Shown: positions 18,512-29,936, counted from the stretch's first letter. The stretch: 64,000 bases of DNA from an uncultured Lachnospiraceae bacterium (GCA_904395885.1 CAJFOF010000010.1:37332-101331), one strand, 5' to 3'. Made by a program: numbers and translations. Notes: a model not told the origin generated them from the sequence alone.

Positions 18512-19648
18512 TTAATAATTCCCCAGAATCCTCATATTGACGGCTTCTTTTTCAATTCCCATCAGTGCATTTCTCACCGGAGCATCTCCCAGGCTCCCCT
18601 CGATGTCCACGAAGAAACGGTATTCCCAATTTCTCCCTGGTATGGGTCTGGACTCAATCATAACCATATTAACATTATTAAAAATAAAGTTCCCTAGCAT
18701 ATTGTAAAGAGAGCCGCTCTTATGGGGCAGCTCAAAACAGATGCTGACTTTCCCGGCGCCTTTCCGGTAAATTGGCCGATTCGCCAGCACAATAAACCGG
18801 GTAGTGTTGTTTTTATTATGATTAATACCGGACTTTAAGACCTTCAGCCCGTACAGACGGCCTGCCGTCTCGCTGGCCACGGCCGCCTGAGTCCGATCCT
18901 GATCCTCTAACACCTTCTTTGCCGCCACTGCAGTATTCACTACGCTGACCTGGCGCCATTTCCTGTTAGAATTCAGATAAACGGAACTCTGCATCAAAGC
19001 CTGGGGATGAGAATATACGGTCCGAATTTCTTCCAGCTCTGCTCCCGGAAGTCCCAGCAGAGCATGATTAACCGTCAGAAGCACTTCTCCAACTATGTAA
19101 TTATTGTATTTTACCAACAAATCGTAATTATCACTGACCGCTCCTGCTGAAGAATTCTCAATAGGCAGGACTGCATAAACGGCCCTGCCCTCTTCTACTT
19201 CCTGCATGGCGTCTTCCCAAGTGGGAACATGGTAAATTTCGACTTCCTCGCCAAAAAATTTCAGGGCTGCGGCATGGCTGTATGCCCCCTCCACCCCTTG
19301 GTAAACGACACGTACTCCCTTTCTATTTAGCTCTTCTACTTCGCAAAAACCAGTATCACCGCGTTTTCCGTATTCCGCCAGAATCTGATACTGATATCGG
19401 CGGCTGATTGTCATAATCTGTGAAAATAATTCTCCTACCGCCTGCTGATTGAACTCTCCATGAGCCAGATCCCTGACTGCTCCCAGTTTTTGTTTTTCCC
19501 GTTCTCCGTCGTAAACGGCTTTGCCTGTCTGAATCTTGAACTCGGCCACATCGCCGCTCAACCGCATTCTCTCCTCAAACAACTCCACTAACTTTCTGTC
19601 AATCTGATCTAACTGCTCTCTGATTTCCTGCAGATTTAACTCTTTCAT
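18512..19648 (-). CDS. pheA: Bifunctional chorismate mutase / prephenate dehydratase
   Basis: N-terminal LREQLDQIDRKLVELFEERM; GVEGAYSHAAALKFFG; NNTTRFIVLA; ACT region HKSGSLYNMLGNF...ESRPIPGRNWEYRFFVDIEG. Confidence 0.95.
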   Translation of the reverse strand: MKELNLQEIREQLDQIDRKLVELFEERMRLSGDVAEFKIQTGKAVYDGEREKQKLGAVRDLAHGEFNQQAVGELFSQIMTISRRYQYQILAEYGKRGDTGFCEVEELNRKGVRVVYQGVEGAYSHAAALKFFGEEVEIYHVPTWEDAMQEVEEGRAVYAVLPIENSSAGAVSDNYDLLVKYNNYIVGEVLLTVNHALLGLPGAELEEIRTVYSHPQALMQSSVYLNSNRKWRQVSVVNTAVAAKKVLEDQDRTQAAVASETAGRLYGLKVLKSGINHNKNNTTRFIVLANRPIYRKGAGKVSICFELPHKSGSLYNMLGNFIFNNVNMVMIESRPIPGRNWEYRFFVDIEGSLGDAPVRNALMGIEKEAVNMRILGNY

Positions 19649-19658
19649 ATGTATCTTT

Positions 19659-20396
19659 TCACTCCTGCTCCATCTCTTTCAGCATACTGATAATTACGTC
19701 CCGCACGTAAGCGCCGGAAAACTTTCGCTTCTCCGGCGGCAGTTCCTTCAGGTAGATCGGCTTGCCATAGCGAACCTTAACCTTCGCCTTGCGAATAAAC
19801 GGAATATGTTTTTCAAAGATATCCGCAGTCCCCACCATTGCCACCGGGATCACCGGACAGCCGCTCTTTTCAGCGATCTTCAGGCTACCTTCTTTATAGG
19901 GAAGGAGATCGGACAATTTTTCATTGGTGTTGCGGGTTCCTTCCGGAAAAATCCACACAGAGATTCCATTCTTAACCAGATCAATCCCTTTCAGAATTGT
20001 CTTCAGTCCTTCCTTGATATCATGACGGTCCAAAAACAGACAATTCACGTTTCTCATCCATTCTCTCAGAGACGGATACCTGTCCATTTCTTTTTTCGCC
20101 ACGAAACCGGTCAGCCCCGGAACAGTAACGTAACCCAGCAGAATATCAAAATAGCTTCTGTGATTTCCCACATACAACACTGCCCGGTCTTTCGGAATAT
20201 TTTCCAATCCTTCTACCGTATAAGAAACACCGCTGATTTTCAACAGAAGGCGGAACATAAATTGGACAATTCTAAGAGATTGCCAATTTCTTTTCTGTGG
20301 GTCTTTTTCCCCCAGAAAATGCTCATAAATCAGAATCGGAATGCTGACAATCAAAAAAGCTATGAGAATAAATGCCAACAGGATAAATCGTATCAT
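19659..20396 (-). CDS. plsC: 1-acyl-sn-glycerol-3-phosphate acyltransferase
   Basis: NHRSYFDILL and FPEGTRN motifs. Confidence 0.93.
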   Translation of the reverse strand: MIRFILLAFILIAFLIVSIPILIYEHFLGEKDPQKRNWQSLRIVQFMFRLLLKISGVSYTVEGLENIPKDRAVLYVGNHRSYFDILLGYVTVPGLTGFVAKKEMDRYPSLREWMRNVNCLFLDRHDIKEGLKTILKGIDLVKNGISVWIFPEGTRNTNEKLSDLLPYKEGSLKIAEKSGCPVIPVAMVGTADIFEKHIPFIRKAKVKVRYGKPIYLKELPPEKRKFSGAYVRDVIISMLKEMEQE

Positions 20397-20521
20397 AATA
20401 TTGTGCCTCCGGTTTTTTCAGTCGCGTACCAGGAACCGGCGCTGGCCCGCCGATCTGCTCCGCAGGATTCTGTTTTATTATATAGAATCCGCCATGCAAA
20501 TACAAGCCTAACACAAAAATT

Positions 20522-20986
20522 TTACTTTCTCCCAAAGCCTGTAATCTTTTCAAACAGCAGTCCTGTCATAAACCAGAGGGGTGCAAAATCCAGACGGATC
20601 AAACCGTTAATACTGGAATGGCGGCCAGTATAGTCCCAGGGACATATTCCTCTCCGGCGCAGCCAGAATCCGCACACATATTCTGCCACAAAAATCAGCA
20701 CCATGTACAGAATACCGTGGCGCATAGCCCGATCCGTCGAATTCAGTTCCGTGCCTGGTCCCCGGCTTCCATCTCGGACCCACCGGTCCGTTATCTTTCC
20801 GATAGGCCCCAGCAGCGCTCCCATTCCGTAAATCGGAAACATCAAAAGAGAGGTTCGCCCCATCAGTCTCCAGTCTCCTGCCGCTATCGAGTCTATGGAG
20901 GTAAAAATCACCTCCAGACACCATCCGGCTACTCCGCATTTAAAAAAATTCAAAGGCAATTCCTTTAATTTTATCCAAGTCTTCAT
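20522..20986 (-). CDS. Putative membrane protein of the CmpB-like (ABC transporter type IV) family
   Basis: GVAGWCLEVIFTSI, PIYGMGALLGPI, WDYTGRHSSINGLIRLDFAPLWFMTGLLFE. Confidence 0.75.
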   Translation of the reverse strand: MKTWIKLKELPLNFFKCGVAGWCLEVIFTSIDSIAAGDWRLMGRTSLLMFPIYGMGALLGPIGKITDRWVRDGSRGPGTELNSTDRAMRHGILYMVLIFVAEYVCGFWLRRRGICPWDYTGRHSSINGLIRLDFAPLWFMTGLLFEKITGFGRK

Positions 20987-21035
20987 GGGGCTTAGTATGC
21001 GCCCAGCAGGTCGTTTTATTCAGAAGAAATGCAAA

Positions 21036-21080
21036 AAATAAGCCTCAAACTGTCCTTTCATTACAGTTTGGGGCTTATTT
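21036..21080 (-). terminator. Rho-independent terminator after cls
   Basis: AAATAAGCCTCAAACTGT / ACAGTTTGGGGCTTATTT hairpin next to the cls stop. Confidence 0.75.
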
Positions 21081-21082
21081 CC

Positions 21083-22585
21083 TTACAGCAATGGGGAAAG
21101 CAGTCGGCTCCCCTGTTCTTTAACGCGAATCAGAAGACTCCTCTTTTCATAAACTTCCGGGGTGATCTCCCTGCAATGGTAAAGATCGTTTCGGAAGATC
21201 TCTTCCAACTCTCTGGTGACTTCCTCGTCATAGATTGTAGCGTTTACTTCAAAATTCAATTCAAAGCTGCGAATATCCATATTGGCGGTTCCATAGCAGC
21301 TCACCCTTCCGTCTACCATAACGCCCTTTGCATGCAAAAAGCCATTGTCGTATACGTAGCAGCGGGCGCCTGCCTGAAGCAGATCGCCTGCATAGGAATA
21401 GGTCGCCCAATAGACAAATGGATGGTCCGGCTTGCACGGTATCATTAGCCGCACATCCACGCCGGAGCGGGCCGCGATTTTAAGTGCAGACAGAATCGTA
21501 TCGTCTGGCACAAAGTAGGGAGTCTGGATATAAATATTTTTGCGAGCCTTATGGAACAGCTCCAGATAATTGTTCCGTATCTGCCGGTCCAACGTATCCG
21601 GGCCGCTGGCCACAATCTGAATTGCCAAAAGACGCTTTTCTCCAGTCTGCATAGCTCTCACCAGATCTGCTCTGTCCTGAGGCTCGAAATACGCCATATT
21701 CGTAAACAGATTCTCGTGGGTAGCATAGTTCCAGTCAAGGGCGAAGCGGATCTGAAGGCTGACAACAGCGTCCCCTGTGATTCTCAAGTGCGTGTCTCTC
21801 CAATATCCGAATTTGGGATCTCTTGAGATATACTCCCGCCCGATATTAAAGCCGCCTACGTACCCGATATTTCCGTCAATCACAACAATTTTTCTGTGAT
21901 TGCGGTAATTGATACGAAGATTCAGCCGGCCCAGCAGGGCAGGAAAAAACACGCCCACTTTCACGCCTGCTTTTTCCAGTTGTTCCCAGCGTTTTTGGGG
22001 CATGAAACGCCCTCCCATTCCATCGTACAGAATCCGCACCTCTACTCCGTTGCGAACCCGGTCGATCAGAATCGGAACTATGGAATCAAATAGTTCATCG
22101 TTCTTAATAATATAATACTGAATATGGATGAAATGGCGGGCCTGTCTCAGGGAGCGGCGCAGATCCTCAAATTTGGCCTCTCCGTCTGTAAAAATTTCCA
22201 GTTCATTGTAAACCGTCATCACACAGCCTGATGTCTTTAAGTTATACATGATCAGGTCGCCATAATCGCGAACCAGCGGGTCTTCCAGGTTTTCATGGTT
22301 AAAAGACCGCAGCATCTCTTCCTGACTCTCGACAGAATATCGCATTTTGTCTTCCAGATTCTTTATCCGGAACATCTTGCTCTTGTGGAAATCCTGACCA
22401 AACAGAAGATAAAGCAGGATTCCAAAACCCGGAATAAAGTAAAGAGCCAGCAACCATGTCCATACCGCCTTGGGATCCCTTCTTTGAAAGAAGACGATAA
22501 TCACTGACAGAAGCAGATTGACATAGATAATGTTGTCAATCAGCCAGTCCCAGCCTGTCAAGGCCGCTTCCAAAATCGCTGTCAT
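21083..22585 (-). CDS. cls: Cardiolipin synthase
   Basis: Two PLD motifs: NHRKIVVIDGNIGYVGGFNIG and HAKGVMVDGRVSCYGTANMD. Confidence 0.96.
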   Translation of the reverse strand: MTAILEAALTGWDWLIDNIIYVNLLLSVIIVFFQRRDPKAVWTWLLALYFIPGFGILLYLLFGQDFHKSKMFRIKNLEDKMRYSVESQEEMLRSFNHENLEDPLVRDYGDLIMYNLKTSGCVMTVYNELEIFTDGEAKFEDLRRSLRQARHFIHIQYYIIKNDELFDSIVPILIDRVRNGVEVRILYDGMGGRFMPQKRWEQLEKAGVKVGVFFPALLGRLNLRINYRNHRKIVVIDGNIGYVGGFNIGREYISRDPKFGYWRDTHLRITGDAVVSLQIRFALDWNYATHENLFTNMAYFEPQDRADLVRAMQTGEKRLLAIQIVASGPDTLDRQIRNNYLELFHKARKNIYIQTPYFVPDDTILSALKIAARSGVDVRLMIPCKPDHPFVYWATYSYAGDLLQAGARCYVYDNGFLHAKGVMVDGRVSCYGTANMDIRSFELNFEVNATIYDEEVTRELEEIFRNDLYHCREITPEVYEKRSLLIRVKEQGSRLLSPLL

Positions 22586-22635
22586 ATGTGTTTCCTTTCT
22601 CTACAGCCGGCATCCGACCGAGCGGATGCAGAATA

Positions 22636-22815
22636 TTACCCTTTGAACCGATTGGCTGTCGGATCGTAGGACCAGCCGGCCTCTTTCAGCCTTGTTTCCA
22701 GCTCTTCTCTGTTCAGATCCAGCGCAAGACAGCACTCATCCAGAGAAGAATAGTAATCCCTGAGCTGAGTGTTGATGTAACTGAACAGCATGACCGGATC
22801 GTTCGGTACTTTCAT
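22636..22815 (-). CDS. DUF4250-like 59-aa protein, missing from the supplied ORF track
   Basis: MKVPNDPVMLFSYINTQLRDYYSSLDECCLALDLNREELETRLKEAGWSYDPTANRFKG; RBS AAGGAG upstream. Confidence 0.85.
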   Translation of the reverse strand: MKVPNDPVMLFSYINTQLRDYYSSLDECCLALDLNREELETRLKEAGWSYDPTANRFKG

Positions 22816-22841
22816 CTCAGTTCTCCTTGTATTCCAGCCTG

Positions 22842-23357
22842 TCAGCCTTCCACCGGCACGATCGCCCGATCTTCCCCGGCAGCTACCGTATCATTCACCA
22901 GATCAGGTTCAGCGCCCTCCCCGTTGCTGACAGTAGATACTGTTACGTGAAAACCATACTCCTTAAAAAATCCACCGTAGGAATCAGCAGAAGACAATTC
23001 ATAGTAATTGTTCTGGACATATACTTCGTCGTTGATCGCCTTGACCAAAGCTGTGGCGTAGCTGACAGCCTCTTCTTTTGATGTATCATCGGACACGATC
23101 AGCTCCACATTTACCATCTTGTCTGTATCATTGACATTGAATCCTATCTGATTAAGATATGGATAGTCCTCTGATTCCATAAAGATCTCTCCCAGATCCT
23201 CCTGAACCTGTTCCCAGACGATGGTGACATTTTCCTTTATGGTAAAATCAGGTTCCGCTGCTTCCCCGGTGGGAGCCACGATATTGCTCTGTGTACAACC
23301 ACACAGCAGCATGGCCGCGCATCCTAACACTGCCAGTATTTTTTTTGTCCTTTTCAT
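22842..23357 (-). CDS. Small lipoprotein of unknown function
   Basis: MKRTKKILAVLGCAAMLLCGCTQ lipobox; RBS-like AGGAGG upstream. Confidence 0.8.
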   Translation of the reverse strand: MKRTKKILAVLGCAAMLLCGCTQSNIVAPTGEAAEPDFTIKENVTIVWEQVQEDLGEIFMESEDYPYLNQIGFNVNDTDKMVNVELIVSDDTSKEEAVSYATALVKAINDEVYVQNNYYELSSADSYGGFFKEYGFHVTVSTVSNGEGAEPDLVNDTVAAGEDRAIVPVEG

Positions 23358-23557
23358 ATGGACGTTCCTCCTTTTCCGCCATCTTTCTCTTTTGCGGTAT
23401 TTTGTATTATAGCTAATCTTCCGCATTTTTAACAGTGTTTTTTTTGAAATGTCATAAAATCTTCATTTTTTTTCTTGATTTTTCCTTCCCACAGTGTTAT
23501 CATGTTCAATATAATTCATTTTTATTAATTTTTGAACAGAAAAGGAGCTATTTTTAT

Positions 23558-25079
23558 GAAACCACGTATTGACTGGCTGTCCACCATTGTTCCTCTGATC
23601 ACAGTCATTGCACTGTGCGTTTTGTTTATGGCAAGCCCTGAGCAGTCCTCTTCTGTGCTGTCCTCCATCCGTTTTTTCCTTGGAGAGCAGTTTGGGAGTT
23701 ATTATCTCATCATCGGTCTGGGCGTGTTTCTTCTCAGCCTCTATATTGCATTCTCCCGCTACGGTACTATCCGGTTGGGAGGCCCGGATGAAAAACCGGT
23801 CTATACGGATTTCCAGTGGGGATCCATGATGTTTACATCCGGTCTGGCCGCCGATATTCTGTTCTATTCTCTATGCGAATGGATGCTCTATGCCAATGAA
23901 CCTCACATCACAGATATGGGGACTGTTCAGGACTGGGCTTCCACCTATCCGCTCTTCCACTGGGGACCTATCCCCTGGAGTTTTTATATGGTGCTGGCCG
24001 TTGCTTTCGGCTTCATGCTCCATGTGCGGAAACGGACGAAACAAAAGTTTTCCGAAGCCTGCCGCCCCCTGTTGGGAAAGCAGACCGACGGAATCCCGGG
24101 GAAACTTATCGATCTTCTGGCCGTTTTTGCCCTCCTGGCTGGAACTGCCACCACCTTTTCCCTTTCTTCCCCCCTTTTGTCAATGGTCTTCAGCCGCTTT
24201 TTTGGCATTCCTGAGTCCAATATGCTGACCATTGCTATCCTGGCGATCATTGGGATCGTATACATCATTACGGTATATTTTGGAATGAAAGGCGTTGCCA
24301 GACTGGCTGCCGGCTGTGTGTATTTCTTTTTTGCCCTTTTGGTTTATGTATTCGTAGGCGGCGGGAAAGGCCGTTATATCATTGAGACCGGAATCACCTC
24401 CATCGGAAATCTGGTGCAAAACTTTATCGGCATGTCCACCTGGACCGACGCCCTCCGCACCTCATCCTTCCCCCAGAATTGGACGATTTTTTACTGGGCA
24501 TACTGGATGGTCTGGTGTGTTGCCGCACCGTTCTTTATCGGCACCATCAGCAAAGGCCGCACTGTCCGTCAAACAATCCTGGGCGGATACATTTTTGGAG
24601 TGGCCGGAACTTTCCTGTCTTTCATCGTATTGGGAAACTACGGGCTTGGCCTCCAAATGCACGGCGATCTCGACCTCTTAGGCGCTTATGCCCAGAGCAG
24701 CGACCTGTATGTGGCAATTCTCTCCATTATGGACAGCCTGCCGATTCCTATTATCGGCCTGATACTCCTGGCAATCTCCATGATCACATTTTATGCAACT
24801 TCCTACGATGCCCTGGCCCTGGTAGGCGCTTCCTATTCCTATACAGATCTGCCGGAAGGACAGCATCCGTCCCGGACTGTTCAGCTTTTCTGGGCTGTCC
24901 TGCTGATTTTGCTGCCCATCGCTCTGGTGTTTTCAGAAAACTCCATGTCCAACCTGCAGACGGTCTCGATTATAGCAGCCTTCCCCTTGGGTATTGTGAT
25001 TATTATGATGATTGCCAGCTTTTTTAAAGATGCCAATGATTATTTAAAGTCAGGGCAAACATCCGAAGAAGGAAAATAG
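23558..25079 (+). CDS. BCCT-family (betaine/carnitine/choline) transporter
   Basis: FQWGSMMFTSGLAADILFY, FIYWAYWMVWC-type Trp-rich segment, GGGKGRYIIETG; RBS AAAGGAG before ATG 23558. Confidence 0.93.
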
Positions 25080-25099
25080 GCGTAAAATCTCAGATCCGC

Positions 25100-25128
25100 C
25101 CGCTTCCCGATCAAGCGGAATACTTTTT
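25100..25128 (+). terminator. Terminator after BCCT transporter
   Basis: CCGCTT cccgatc AAGCGG followed by TACTTTTTATTTT. Confidence 0.6.
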
Positions 25129-25202
25129 ATTTTCACTTTCATGTCATTCCAGAATTATTCGAATCTTCTATCAAGACTGCTATTGACATGATTAAACAGA
25201 AA

Positions 25203-25312
25203 TGATTATGCAGAATAATCAACAGTTTGTTTCTCTATTGAGAAACTTTAACCTACTCAGCTGGGGCTATCCGCCCCATAATACAATAGCGAGGCAGTTT
25301 GGGCTGCCTCGC
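25203..25312. other. Four tandem perfect hairpins in an intergenic region
   Basis: TGATTAT/ATAATCA 25203-25221; GTTTCTC/GAGAAAC 25229-25246; TGGGGC/GCCCCA 25262-25278; GCGAGGCAG/CTGCCTCGC 25289-25312. Confidence 0.6.
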
Positions 25313-25337
25313 TGATAAAATATCAATTTCTTTTTGA

Positions 25338-25673
25338 TTACAGACATTGTTTCTCATGCAGCTGCCTGCACAGATCAATCATCTCTCTGGCCATCTCCCG
25401 GACAGTGATTGCGTCCATCAGGTGATCCTGCCCGTGAACCATGATCAGGTTGACCTCATGGCCGCCGGATTTTTTTTCATCCAGCTCATCCCGCAAAAGC
25501 TCAGACTGAAACTCGTGAGCAAGGTTGACGACTTCCTCGCTTTCCTTCATCAATTCTTCCGCCTTTTCAAACTTGCAGGCCCTGGCCTCCCGCAAAGCCT
25601 GAATCGCTTTCGTTCTCGCCTGTCCGGCATTTACTATGAGTTTCATCACAATATCTTCCATAGAAATTTCCAT
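25338..25673 (-). CDS. PTS lactose/cellobiose-type IIA subunit
   Basis: MEISMEDIVMKLIVNAGQARTKAIQALREA; active-site region MVHGQDHLMDA. Confidence 0.93.
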   Translation of the reverse strand: MEISMEDIVMKLIVNAGQARTKAIQALREARACKFEKAEELMKESEEVVNLAHEFQSELLRDELDEKKSGGHEVNLIMVHGQDHLMDAITVREMAREMIDLCRQLHEKQCL

Positions 25674-25692
25674 AGCTGATTCCCTCTCTCTA

Positions 25693-26001
25693 TTATTTTT
25701 TGCAGGCTTCAATTGCCTTCAGGGCATCATGAAATACCTTCTCACCGTTCATGGTCCCGTAATCCAGAGAATTGATTACGTATACCGGGGTGTTGGGATT
25801 CTGCTCCTTACACCTCGCTTCAAAATACGCGATCTGAGGTCCTAAAAGATAGAGATCCACATCGTCGGAAAAGGCGTCTGCCTGGGTATAAGCCCTGGCC
25901 GTGATATCCGCTTTGATTCCCTGTTTTTCCGCTGCTTTTTCCATTCTTTTTGCCATAAGGCTGGCTGACATTCCTGCTCCACACAATAAAATAATCTTCA
26001 T
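25693..26001 (-). CDS. PTS lactose/cellobiose-type IIB subunit
   Basis: MKIILLCGAGMSASLMAKRME with active-site Cys; LLGPQIAYFE. Confidence 0.93.
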   Translation of the reverse strand: MKIILLCGAGMSASLMAKRMEKAAEKQGIKADITARAYTQADAFSDDVDLYLLGPQIAYFEARCKEQNPNTPVYVINSLDYGTMNGEKVFHDALKAIEACKK

Positions 26002-27455
26002 TATCTCGTCCTGTCCTTTCTGTTTGGCACGAAGTCACCGGTCTCTACTAAAAACCGGAGCATCCGCTCTTTCATTTCTGCAACGATACCGCTGTAACAG
26101 GGATTTTCAATCTCATTTCTGCATTCCTCCGGATCCTGCTCCAGATCATAAAATTCATCCTTCTCGTACAGCCGGTAAATATATTTGTATTTTAAATTCC
26201 GCTCCATCACCGCTTTTGTGTGCTGGGGGCCTTCTTCATTCTGCGTCTTGATTCTGGGCCAATAAATAGAATCCGGTGAACGCAGGGTCTCCATAGCCTG
26301 GGTTTCTCCGTGAATCCGGCCGCCTTCGCAGAAAACAGCGTCTCTGTTGTCGTCTTCTCCTGCCAGTACATTCCTCAGAGATTTTCCGAACTGGGTATGC
26401 TTCAAAGTAGTCCCTCCCAGATCCGCCAGGGTCTGGCCGATGTCAATCAGCTCTGTCAATGCCGGGGTAATCCGGGGCTTCACCGCGATCCCCTTTGCAG
26501 GCTTTATAATCAGCGGTACATTGGTCAGCGGATCTTCAAAAGTATTTTGGCTTTTTTCCGTCAACCCGTAATCCCCTGTGTAGTCTCCATGGTCCGAGAA
26601 AAATACAATATTCGTCGAATCATACAGCTTTTCCTGCTTTAAGGCGTCTACAATATTTCCAAAAAGCTGATCCACACAGGCCACCATACCCAGATAGACG
26701 CCGCGCAGGTTCTGGAATTTTTCCAGGCTGTAATTCTGCATATTGCATCTGCCGTAGATCCCGTAAAGCATACTGGCCTTGTCTTTCAGCCCGCTGATGC
26801 TGGGTCTGGGAGGCCGGATCTTTTCTCTGTCAATCAGGCTGTACCAGGGTTCCTCCACCTCATAGGGCGGATGGGGCAGGATTCCTGCAATATACAGGCA
26901 GAACGGTTCTTTTAACTGCCCTGACCGGATCAGCTCCACCGCATGCCTGGAGAGCACGTGATCTAGCTGATCATCAGCCTCCTTCTGGGACATTTTCCCT
27001 TTATAGAAAGAATAGTAATCTTCATCCTCTTTGATTTCTTCCGGGCTCTTGCCTGTAAAGCCATGGATGGAAGCCGTAGTCATCTCACTGCCCAGGAAAC
27101 GGTAATCACAGCATTCCATGATCCGCTCCTGCTGATCGGCCGGTATAAAATGGTTCCGCCCCAGCCAGTATACATGGTAGCCTGCCTCTTTCAGTTCCAG
27201 CAGCAGATTGGGATCTCCAGGCTCCAGGCAGAAATTCATAGTTCTGTGGCCTTTCGTGTGGGAATACCACCCCGTCATAAAGCTGCAGCGGCTGGGAACA
27301 CAGACAGGGTTCTGGCAGAAGGCGTTGGAAAACGACACGCCTTCTCTTGCCAGCTGATCCAAATTGGGCGTCTGGGACGCTTCGCATCCCAGATGATGCA
27401 GGGAATCTGCTCTCATCTGGTCTACGACATACATGAAAATGTTTGGTTTATTCAT
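26001..27455 (-). CDS. Cys-type (formylglycine) sulfatase without signal peptide
   Basis: MNKPNIFMYVVDQMRADSLHHLG; CVPSRCSFMTG (CxPxR, Cys codon 27300-27302); FFSDHGDYTGDYGL. Confidence 0.93.
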   Translation of the reverse strand: MNKPNIFMYVVDQMRADSLHHLGCEASQTPNLDQLAREGVSFSNAFCQNPVCVPSRCSFMTGWYSHTKGHRTMNFCLEPGDPNLLLELKEAGYHVYWLGRNHFIPADQQERIMECCDYRFLGSEMTTASIHGFTGKSPEEIKEDEDYYSFYKGKMSQKEADDQLDHVLSRHAVELIRSGQLKEPFCLYIAGILPHPPYEVEEPWYSLIDREKIRPPRPSISGLKDKASMLYGIYGRCNMQNYSLEKFQNLRGVYLGMVACVDQLFGNIVDALKQEKLYDSTNIVFFSDHGDYTGDYGLTEKSQNTFEDPLTNVPLIIKPAKGIAVKPRITPALTELIDIGQTLADLGGTTLKHTQFGKSLRNVLAGEDDNRDAVFCEGGRIHGETQAMETLRSPDSIYWPRIKTQNEEGPQHTKAVMERNLKYKYIYRLYEKDEFYDLEQDPEECRNEIENPCYSGIVAEMKERMLRFLVETGDFVPNRKDRTR

Positions 27456-27880
27456 GGGCGCCTTCTTTCTCCAGCAAATACTTATCATATGCTTTCATAA
27501 ATGGGAACCACAAAGCCAGATCCATCACAAAGAGAATCAACCACAGGATAACGGCTCTCCAGTCCAGGGTGGAAAAAAATGCCAGCAGCGGGCCGGGCAT
27601 GGACCAGGGCGCATTAATATAAACCTTTCCCACCAGCCCCAGCCAGGTGGCCAGGTAGGCGATGGTGATATTGATAATCGGTACGCCGATATAGGGCAGC
27701 AGCAGGAAGGGATTCATTACGGTGGGCAGACCGTAGGTGACCGGCTCATTGATGTTGAAGAGCTGGGGGATAATCGCCACCTTGCTGATGGCTTTCATCT
27801 GGGCCGATTTTGCAAATATTACAGCGATTACGATAAAAGCCAGGGTAGCTCCGGCTCCTCCGATATTGCCGAAAACACTT
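27448..27880 (-). pseudogene. 3' remnant of a PTS lactose/cellobiose-type IIC permease; N-terminal part missing
   Basis: Frame reads ...KSVFGNIGGAGATLAFIVIAVIFAKSAQMKAISKVAIIPQLFNINEPVTYGLPTVMNPFLLLPY; in-frame TGA slightly further upstream; no IIC N-terminal sequence to the right. Confidence 0.85.
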
Positions 27881-27925
27881 TTCTCATTCTCTCTTTCTGG
27901 CGAATCCTCCCTGCTCTGATCCCTC

Positions 27926-28298
27926 CCAGGTCATTCGCCATCTGGCCGGGCTTATGAATAAAGCCGGCGTGACAGAGAGCGGTTATGAAGATCAGGTTCT
28001 CTACCGTGAATCCCTGTCCTCTACCGCTTTTGGCGGTTTTGCCATGCCCCATACCCTCAATATGGATGCCAACATCAGCCGCATCGCAGTGGCAATATTT
28101 AAAAAAGCGATTCCCTGGGGAGAACACCATGTAAATATCGTCTTTATGATTGCCCTGAATCAGAACGACCGCAATAAATCCAGCGAAATTTTTTCCACTC
28201 TGACCGATTCCCTGTTTGATGACGAATGTGTGGAACGCCTTTCTAAGGTCGCCAATTATGAAGAAATGCTGGATCTCCTGGTTGAGTTCATCCGCTAA
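27926..28298 (+). pseudogene. 3' remnant (EIIA-like domain) of a BglG/LicR-type PTS-regulated transcription regulator
   Basis: QVIRHLAGLMNKAGVTESGYEDQVLYRESLSSTAFGGFAMPH; no HTH, CAT or PRD domains upstream. Confidence 0.82.
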
Positions 28299-28430
28299 AG
28301 TTTTTCACAGGCTCCATGCAGCTTTCTGTCTTGAACCTCATCTGCTTTTATCTTATGATGAAAGCCACAGGAACCCGGCAGCCTCCGGCTGTGAACCGTG
28401 TTCAGAACGAAGAAGAGCATGAACTGCTGA

Positions 28431-29906
<1,476 letters not shown>

Positions 29907-29936
29907 GGCAGAGATTCGCCTGGGCGCACATAAAAA

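Noticed and set aside
27828-28130. 100-aa minus-strand ORF across the IIC/BglG junction
   Set aside because: Antisense/alternate frame over two recognisable remnants; fusion by chance.
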